From Telopea speciosissima (lineage: Eukaryota > Streptophyta > Magnoliopsida > Proteales > Proteaceae), in NCBI RefSeq assembly GCF_018873765.1, contig NC_057923.1:11482413-11546412 (forward strand): a DNA stretch of 64,000 nt, read 5' to 3'. A model generated the notes under the pieces. It had not been told where the DNA came from and did no database searches. It was given only the letters and a program-made list of their open reading frames with translations. How positions within the stretch are numbered: the first letter of the stretch is position 1; each line of letters starts with the position of its first letter. Below, one piece after another: positions 57,601 through 64,000 of this stretch. The translations under genes were made by a program, and so were the position numbers.

Positions 57601-60600
57601 TGTCCACGCCATGGCAGAATGTTTCTGAGCCGTCCTGGAACCCATCAATAAAACACTAAGTATTCGTTGTCTCAGGATTTCTTGCCCACTTCTTTTGAAT
57701 GAATTTAGTTGTTTATTTCTAGGAAAGAAAAATCAGATACAAGTGGGGAACAATACTTGTAGAGAACATTAGATAAATTTCTATTTGCAAGATTTTGCAT
57801 ATATTGATGTGATTAGTGAAAATAAAAGAAAGCTTCACTTAAAAATAACAAGATCTTTTCCAGAAACAAAAGGAAAACCACGGATCAGCTCAAGATGCAC
57901 AAACAATGACTTTCTCTTCACACTTTCACTATTTCACTGATGTCATGCTAAGATAATTTTTACTTGTCTTCCTGAAGCAATTCACTAATTAAAACATGAA
58001 AAGAACCAACAGCGATCTTCAAGAAATGAGCTTTGCTAACCTCAGAGAATCTGTCAGGCAGTTCGCTCACTGCCCATTATGAACAAATAACATGGAATCC
58101 TTTGGCATTGGAACCCCGTAAAATAGGGGAATGGAAAGTAAAATGGGTAATTGGTCTGTAAGGCTCATGAGGTTCATAACATGTCAGGTTAGCATTTTCA
58201 TACAGAAATAATTGATTTAAAGAAACCAATACCTAAAATATTGTGGGGCTAAGTACATTAAGCCATGTATTCACAAGAAGAGGATCGCGGGCAACACTGA
58301 TTATACCTTAGGGGTTTTCCACTAGACTCATTACAACAACAACTCAACCTTATCCCAACTAAATGGGGCTGGCTACATGGATCCTAGTGAAGACAAGATA
58401 AAAAGATAAAAGAAAAGAAATGGAACACCACGACTACAACAACAAATCAGACTTAAACAAGCTCACTAGGGTCGGCTACGTGGATCCTTACCCTCCAATC
58501 AGCCCTATTCGACATCATACTTGAAACAAGACCTAAACTATGCATGTCTTTCCTCACCACTTCTCCTAGGGTCATTTTAGGCCTGCCCCTAGCTCTTTTA
58601 GAACCTTCAATCAGAATCAGGTCAGTCCTCCGAACAGGAACATCTGAAGGCCTCCATTGAACATGGCCATTCCACCAGACTCATTGCAAGGGTCAATTTT
58701 GTCTGAGAAAAAAGAAAAAGAAAAGACTACTATTGAAATGATCCCCCATGCAAAAAAACAAAAAAAGGAATAATTACATCCTATATGTTTTTATCTGTTA
58801 TTACAATATAGTTTGATGGTTGTTAACAGTTTATTATATTTCATCTTTGGCTAACCATCCATAGAGTGAAAGAGGATCAAATTGTTCAATAACTGTGAGT
58901 TTTTTATCTATGGAGATCTCAGTTCCAAGCTGTAATATTGAAAATGAATCCCAACTCTAAACCGTTTGCATGTGCATTTGTGTATATTGTGCATTATATA
59001 GTTGATAGCCCATCCACCTGATCCACCAATATGTACCCTAGATTTCTTTTGTTAATATAAACAACTGTTGACATAGCATAAGATGATGCATCCAAATCCA
59101 AAGAAACTTATTCTGCTATACTGTAGACTAAATGTATCCCAGAGACCAGATCTCTGCACCACATATAATTAAAGAAAAAAGGTAAACATAATCAAATAAA
59201 ATTTAAAAACATGCTGGGGAGAGACCTGAGATGTCAGTAAATCTATGGCAAAATGGTGCTCAAACATAAAGATGTTAGGATCATCTAGAACTGCTTTCAA
59301 TAGTGCCCGCTCAATCTCTCTCCCAGTCATATCTGCTGCATGGACAATTCTATGATGAGAGTGGCCTCCTTCCCTTGCCAGATGCAAGTTCCCATCATCT
59401 CCATGATCAAATGATGCACCCATGGAAATCAGCTCTCTAACTCTATCAGGACCTTCTGTGCATACCACCTGGATAAAGCAACTGTACATAAGAAAGACTT
59501 CAATCATGCAATGAGGGAAAATGATGGTTTTTAAACACAATTAACGCTTCAGAAAATGAGCATCTAGATCATAGATCCTTCTTTCTTCTTTTTTTTTTCC
59601 CTGGAAAGGTGTGTAATTTTGGTGCTAAAAACATGAGTAATGATGAGCAAATGTAAGTAAGATAAATGGCCAAGAATTGCCCCCAATTGGATATTTCCAT
59701 TGTCTCAGTTTGACAATCCATAAGTACGGGCAAATTGCTTCTACCAAAAAAAAAAAGTACGGGCAAATTGCTACTGGATGGATTAACCATATACATTTTT
59801 GGAATTTTATGTGATCTAAAAGTAGGTTTTATAAGACAACAGAACAACCAGGCATACCGTACAGAGCAAATTATTTTTTTCAAATGAATTTGAAGTTTCA
59901 TTTAGAACAGAGATAATAGAGTGATTATTATACAAACTCCTCTCCAGAAAATCAGTCATTTTGAGAAAAATCCAAAACAGAAACTACATCATGTCAATGG
60001 AATTCAGCCAATGTAAATAAAGTCCCTAACAGCTCCTCCTCTAGCTAATGCATCAGCTAAGAATCTCAATCTCAATCTACATAGGATTGACAAATCTAGG
60101 TGAAGGGAGAGACGTAGCCAACTATAAGATGAATTCAATGGCAAGGAATGCTACAGAGAAGAATGTTGGACAATTAAGAAACAATTTTGTTCATGGAGTT
60201 GTGTTATTGATATGGAGAGGCTGAGATGGATTAGCAGCAAAAGAAAGAACAATAAATCAGAAACAAGTGCAAAGGAACAAATATAGGAGCCGCCTCTGAA
60301 GTGATAAAATGAGGGAGTAATAATTGGGATGATTTGGAGAGGATTGCTTAATGTGAGCCTCTCTTTTTTGGCAAATATATCTTATTATTAGATCCGGTAG
60401 GTTCAATAGTTCCATAAGTCAGTAAATACATGGAAATGTTGAAACCCAATGCAATGCATGGTGGTGAACAGACAAGCAAAGTGCAAGAAGCTTACCCTAA
60501 CAGTCTCCTCATCACACAAATAAGCCCCTGCTACAATGGTGTCTCGCATGTGATTTTCTACAGAATCCAAAGGGGATAAAACAGCACTAACACCTCCTTG

Positions 60601-61503
60601 TGCATAGTTTGTGTTGCACTCATGAGGCTCAGCCTTTGTAATCACTGCTACAGATCCATGTTTTGAAACTTCGAGAGCATAGCGGAGGCCAGCAACTCCA
60701 CTGCCGATGACAGCAAAGTCAAAATACTTAGTGGTATCATCTCTCAAGCATGATATAGTAATGGTTCTGAGAGGGTTCCTATTCTCACTTATATGAGCTT
60801 TGGAAAAGTCATAACCACGGACCCGCAATAACTTGGATACGCCAGCTGACCTGTCACATAATAGGCAATGTCATAACATCACAATTAACAGAAATTTAAA
60901 AATGTATTTTAACTGAGAACAACTTTGATAACAATAAATAAAAGCATTATACGTGTTTTAAAGTATTCCAAGTTTATCTGAAATCTCTCTTCTACCACAC
61001 AGCTAACTTGCAGACTGGGCATTGGAAGTGACTTTCCCAGTTTATCTGAAGTTTGTACAAGGCATCTTCACTGGAGGACATAAGTTTTTTTAGAGGGAAG
61101 GGTTTTATTGGATGACAGAAGTGAAAGTGGAATGGTTCTCAGGAGATACCAAGAAAGTCCAGATCAATACCAGGGAAGAGGCACATGGCTCAATTTTGAA
61201 AAAATTGACAAACATTCAGTGGCACTCAACCCTAAGAATTCCCTTCAGCCAGTAAAATATTTTTTCCCCCTCACAATACAAATTACAAATCAGAATGTAA
61301 TTATGCTTGATGTTAACAACCAAACATGTGAAAGATAAATTACTGGGATCAAGATCCTCATTAAACAGGTACCTGAAAAGCTCTTTGTGTATACATCTCC
61401 TGAAGGTTACACCAGATACCCAGGAAGCTTGTCTAAAACCTTGTTCCTTAAATGATTTCACACTAAAATGCAATTGCCCACTTCCTGTCACCAGACTAGT
61501 CAT
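54695..61503 (-). CDS. AO: L-aspartate oxidase, plastid (NAD biosynthesis)
   Basis: Seven coding exons on the minus strand (61373-61503, 60496-60850, 59226-59468, 57578-57634, 57375-57455, 56114-56175, 54695-55706), with GT..AG introns in matching phase, give 646 residues. The FAD enzyme oxidises L-aspartate to iminoaspartate, which quinolinate synthase then uses, the first step of NAD synthesis in plastids; in Arabidopsis AO is also needed for the immune oxidative burst. Residues 1 to about 85 are basic and Ser/Thr-rich, as a transit peptide. FAD and active-site landmarks: GSGVAG at 93-98, NTNYAQGGVSAV, HLAREGGHSHHRIVHAADMTG at about 192-212, SGGAGHIYPSTT, HPTAL, ITEAVRGDGGILYN, PRDVVARSID, AAHYMCGGV and GLHGANRLASNSLLE. 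The length matches other plant AO proteins. All exons appear intact; introns hold repeats. Confidence 0.96.
56226..56818. repeat. Tandem duplication in AO intron 5
   Basis: Two copies, 56226-56462 and 56509-56818, share 'aaccatcagttacaacacc', 'ataagatctacaaattacc' and end 'tctttcacctcag'. The second copy has about 71 bp, including an eleven-G run, that the first lacks. Outside this the copies are nearly identical, so the duplication is recent. It lies between coding exons 5 and 6 and does not touch either. Confidence 0.9.
58326..58690 (-). mobile_element. RTE-type LINE 3' end or SINE-like fragments in AO intron 3
   Basis: Two pieces begin with (CAA)n and continue 'ccc(a/t)actaaatggggctggctacatggatcc' and 'ctcactagggtcggctacgtggatcc', then (second piece) 'cttctcctagggtcatttt.ggcctgcccct'. 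On the minus strand they end in a (TTG)n tail, as 3' ends of plant RTE-type LINEs and related SINEs do. No coding part is attached. Confidence 0.55.
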
Positions 61504-62720
61504 CTTTGCAGTGCTTCTGCTAAGACAGTGAAAAGTGAATAATGAGAGCAGATATATTTCAATACCAAGTTCTCTATCCAAGACAGGATTTTTCCTTTGT
61601 GTCTGAAGATCACAAACAAAAACGAAAGGAACTTGAAGATCACGCAATCATCACAACAACAAAATTAAACTAAGTAGAAAATGAATGACAAACTTGAGTT
61701 TGAAGGAATGCAATCTGAAAGTCTGGGAGTACATCTCCCTAAATGGTTCCAAACTGCCTTTGTCTACTTAACAAGTTACAGCTAATTACTGACCTGCTTG
61801 TCACCCACAAAAAAGAAAACCATGTGATGTGGGAGGGATGAAGGACTAAGAATGGCAATTGACAGGAGTACTTTGTTTTAACTTTGCTGTCCAACCTGGT
61901 TCCTTTTGAGTTCGCTTTCTCCGTTTAATTTTTCATATTAGGTCAATTTTTGAGTGTGTTATGACTAATGTGAGCAGGGGGCTTTATGTTTTTTAAATTT
62001 TCAAAATTAAGTCAACTTCTAGTTTGTCATGAGAGAGAGCACGGGGATGCATATTCTACTAATTTTTTCAAATCCAATCAACTTCTAATTATGTTGTGAG
62101 AACAGGGGTGTTGCATGAGTTTGTTTGTGTCCATGCGTGTATGCTAGTGGACTGAACAGCTTATAGTTGTATTTAAGGATTTCCAATATATACTATCAAT
62201 ATATTAGATGCATAAGTAAGTCTACCTAATATTCCTGTATAGTATTATTCTAATAATCAATATAATACTAGAACAACTGGAATTAACCACTACTTAGAAG
62301 GTACCAGTAGTTATTAGATATGCAGGGATAGCCAAGTAGTTGGTCTCTTTTATTACAGACTATTCGCTTATCATATTGACCATCTCCTCTAAGAGGGCCA
62401 ATTACATCAACAATCTACAGAAACCCAAGTAAAGAGACACAGGGTCACGCAAACAGGGGAGTTGTACCAGGAAGCAGTGCTAGAAACAAAACCCAGACAC
62501 ACAAACAATCCAAAATCCATTTAAAAGTAGGCAGAACAGACATATAGACAAAATCAACATCACCAGAACATGGAATTCAAAGATAAAACCAATATATGAT
62601 CCGGGTTTCCAATGAAGAACTCATTGAATGTCGAACATCGACATGAAAGGATAAAAAAAAAAACCCAACTCCAGAATTCATTGAAACATTAAAACAAACA
62701 TCAGGGCCTTGAAAACTTAC

Positions 62721-63050
62721 GTTTTCCAGCTCCGTTGTCAGTGGTTCTAGTGCGGAATAAGGGCCTTCCAGGTAACCAGGTATCCAATTTGGTTCCTCCG
62801 CCTTTGAGGTTCTAAAAAAAGAACGCAGAGAGATTTCGGATCATAGTATCCACCTCTCTAGTTTCTATTCTTTCCAGTTTAAATTCAATGGAGGGAATCG
62901 AATAATTCCGAGACGCCACATCTGACTTTGCTCCTTTCGACAGCTCTGTTCGAGAAAGAAGCATCGTCGAACTTCGTGCCATCCTTTTTGTGTGCTTGTG
63001 GGCCATACATTTTGCTAAAATTTCTCTGCTCGTGACTCCCTCGCTTTCGC
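62721..63050 (-). promoter_or_regulatory. Probable 5' leader exon of AO
   Basis: On the minus strand a strong donor (AAAAC|GTAAGT at 62720) is matched by an acceptor about 16 bp upstream of the AO start codon (TTAG at 61520-61521), giving a leader intron of about 1.2 kb. If transcription starts above 63006, the leader would contain a 64-codon upstream frame (63006-62812). The exon's upper boundary is not visible. Confidence 0.5.
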
Positions 63051-63145
63051 TTTAGGAGTAGGGACCCATTTTAGTTCGTTAAATTGTTACGTAATAGCAC
63101 CGAAAGCTACTAGGTTTCATCACCAGATCACCCACTTGCCCTTTA

Positions 63146-63415
63146 ATGGCCACTGCTATAAATGGTGCTTCGACCCTTTCTCTACGACTCTACCTTCCAA
63201 TTGGCACCAACCTGTACCTCACTCGTCATCTCTATCCATTCGAAGCATCCATGACGAATCAAAAAAAATCTCCAGTCGACAGTATCAAGAAGAAATTGAT
63301 GATAACTCTTATTGGCTCACTGCAAAATCCCAAAAGCTCCAAAAAAACACTGGCAGAAATCAGAATGGGAGAAGCGAGGGGTAAAAAGGTTCAAAGAGAT
63401 TCTGCATTTTCTTGA
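63146..63415 (+). CDS. Hypothetical protein, possible first exon
   Basis: An 89-codon frame starts MATAINGASTLSLRLYLP, which is like the beginning of a plastid transit peptide, and continues with Lys-rich sequence (MTNQKKSPVDSIKKKLM). I do not recognise it. It starts about 140 bp from the first possible ATG of the AO leader and runs the opposite way, so a shared bidirectional promoter is possible. A donor-like site (g|gtaaaa, about 63379) could end an exon earlier. Directly downstream a dispersed repeat begins, so the gene may be truncated, may continue through an intron beyond this window, or may not exist. Confidence 0.3.
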   Translation: MATAINGASTLSLRLYLPIGTNLYLTRHLYPFEASMTNQKKSPVDSIKKKLMITLIGSLQNPKSSKKTLAEIRMGEARGKKVQRDSAFS

Positions 63416-63429
63416 CACAAAGGACAAAC

Positions 63430-64000
63430 CCATGGTTCAAGGAATCGGTATCGGATATGGTCGATTCGTATTGATATTGGTAGAGATACAATACCGATAC
63501 ATAGTATTGACTCTATTGACTAAGAGTATAAATGTACTTAAAACTAAATTTATTAAATTTTAAGGGTAAAACTGTCTAATCCAGACTGATATGGGCCGTA
63601 CCAAATTGGTATTATAATCATATTGGTATTGTTCGAGACCGATATAAATCCTTTAGGACTGTGTTTGTTTGCCGGAAAAATTTTCGGTGGGCAAAAAGGG
63701 GTGGGAAAATTTCTTACTTTTTCATAGAATATGGAAAATGGATGTACTTTGGATGCATGATTGCATGAGGTAGGATATTAATAAACAAAGTTCTATGAAT
63801 CAATGATTCTGCCTATCTGTCTAGGTGGTACTTTTATTTATCCTACCCCACTAAGAATGTTAAATGGTGTGGTTTTGATTTTACAGATTGGTTTCGGTTC
63901 GGTGCATATTTTGCAAGGTATCAAAATTTATTCGATTTTCGTTATCGAATTAACAATCAGCTTATAGTACCGGTTTACATCCGATTTCAACTTTGTACAC
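63430..64000. repeat. Dispersed 'GGAATCGGTATCGG' repeat and window end
   Basis: 63430-63655 contains 'catggttcaaggaatcggtatcgg', 'gatacaataccgatac' and 'ttcgagaccgatat', as in the copy at 29905-30090. From about 63656 a second repeat-like segment starts with 'ctgtgtttgtttgccgg', resembling the ends of Tourist-like MITEs, and its other end is outside the window. No gene is seen. Confidence 0.5.

Noticed and set aside
1-64000. A new multi-gene system or metabolic gene cluster
   Set aside because: The UGT is the only typical specialised-metabolism gene; its neighbours (kinase, KLCR, SRP receptor, AO) are unrelated single genes separated by repeats.

Overview
The window is nuclear DNA of a flowering plant. 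Four host genes have spliced exons with GT..AG introns and plant-specific protein families, there is a nuclear tRNA-Leu, and the intergenic DNA is crowded with plant mobile elements: a 10.7-kb Ty3/gypsy element, an L1-type LINE and many TIR elements/MITEs. An early-diverging eudicot is plausible, but nothing in the sequence fixes the species.

Layout. 1-5.7 kb: gene-free; holds MITEs and a hAT-type element (2676-3931) with an exact 8-bp target duplication that carries a fragment of a host B3 (NGATHA/RAV-type) transcription-factor gene. 5.68-16.39 kb: one complete-length Ty3/gypsy element of the Tat group, minus strand, bounded by CTAAC duplications, with GC-rich minisatellites in both LTRs, a 33-bp minisatellite inside, and an extra open frame on the opposite strand; its coding part is broken. 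16.4-19.6 kb: MITEs, then the kinase gene leader. 19.65-25.48 kb (+): Raf-like (HT1-type) protein kinase, three coding exons. 27.5-29.5 kb (-): 5'-truncated LINE with a perfect 17-bp target duplication. 30.30 kb (+): tRNA-Leu(UAG). 33.04-34.70 kb (-): UDP-glycosyltransferase (UGT74-like), two exons, whose last residues appear to come from a TIR element. 34.9-41.2 kb: nested and tandemly duplicated repeats. 42.15-44.75 kb (+): kinesin-light-chain-related TPR protein (KLCR/CMU type). 48.10-52.55 kb (+): signal recognition particle receptor subunit beta, six exons. 54.70-61.50 kb (-), with a leader exon near 62.7-63.05 kb: plastid L-aspartate oxidase, seven coding exons. 63.15 kb (+): a possible short first exon divergent from it.

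The host genes are unrelated housekeeping or signalling genes (kinase signalling, small-molecule glucosylation, cortical microtubule/cellulose-synthase guidance, ER protein targeting, NAD biosynthesis); no operon-like or cluster logic is visible. The most informative biology is in mobile-element activity: gene-fragment capture by a hAT element, two repeat copies that act as reciprocal empty sites for two MITE insertions, nested MITEs, a MITE-derived protein C-terminus and a duplicated splice donor. I saw no convincing new defence-type or enzymatic system.

All coordinates and reading frames were worked out by eye from the sequence. Family assignments come from remembered protein motifs, not from database searches.
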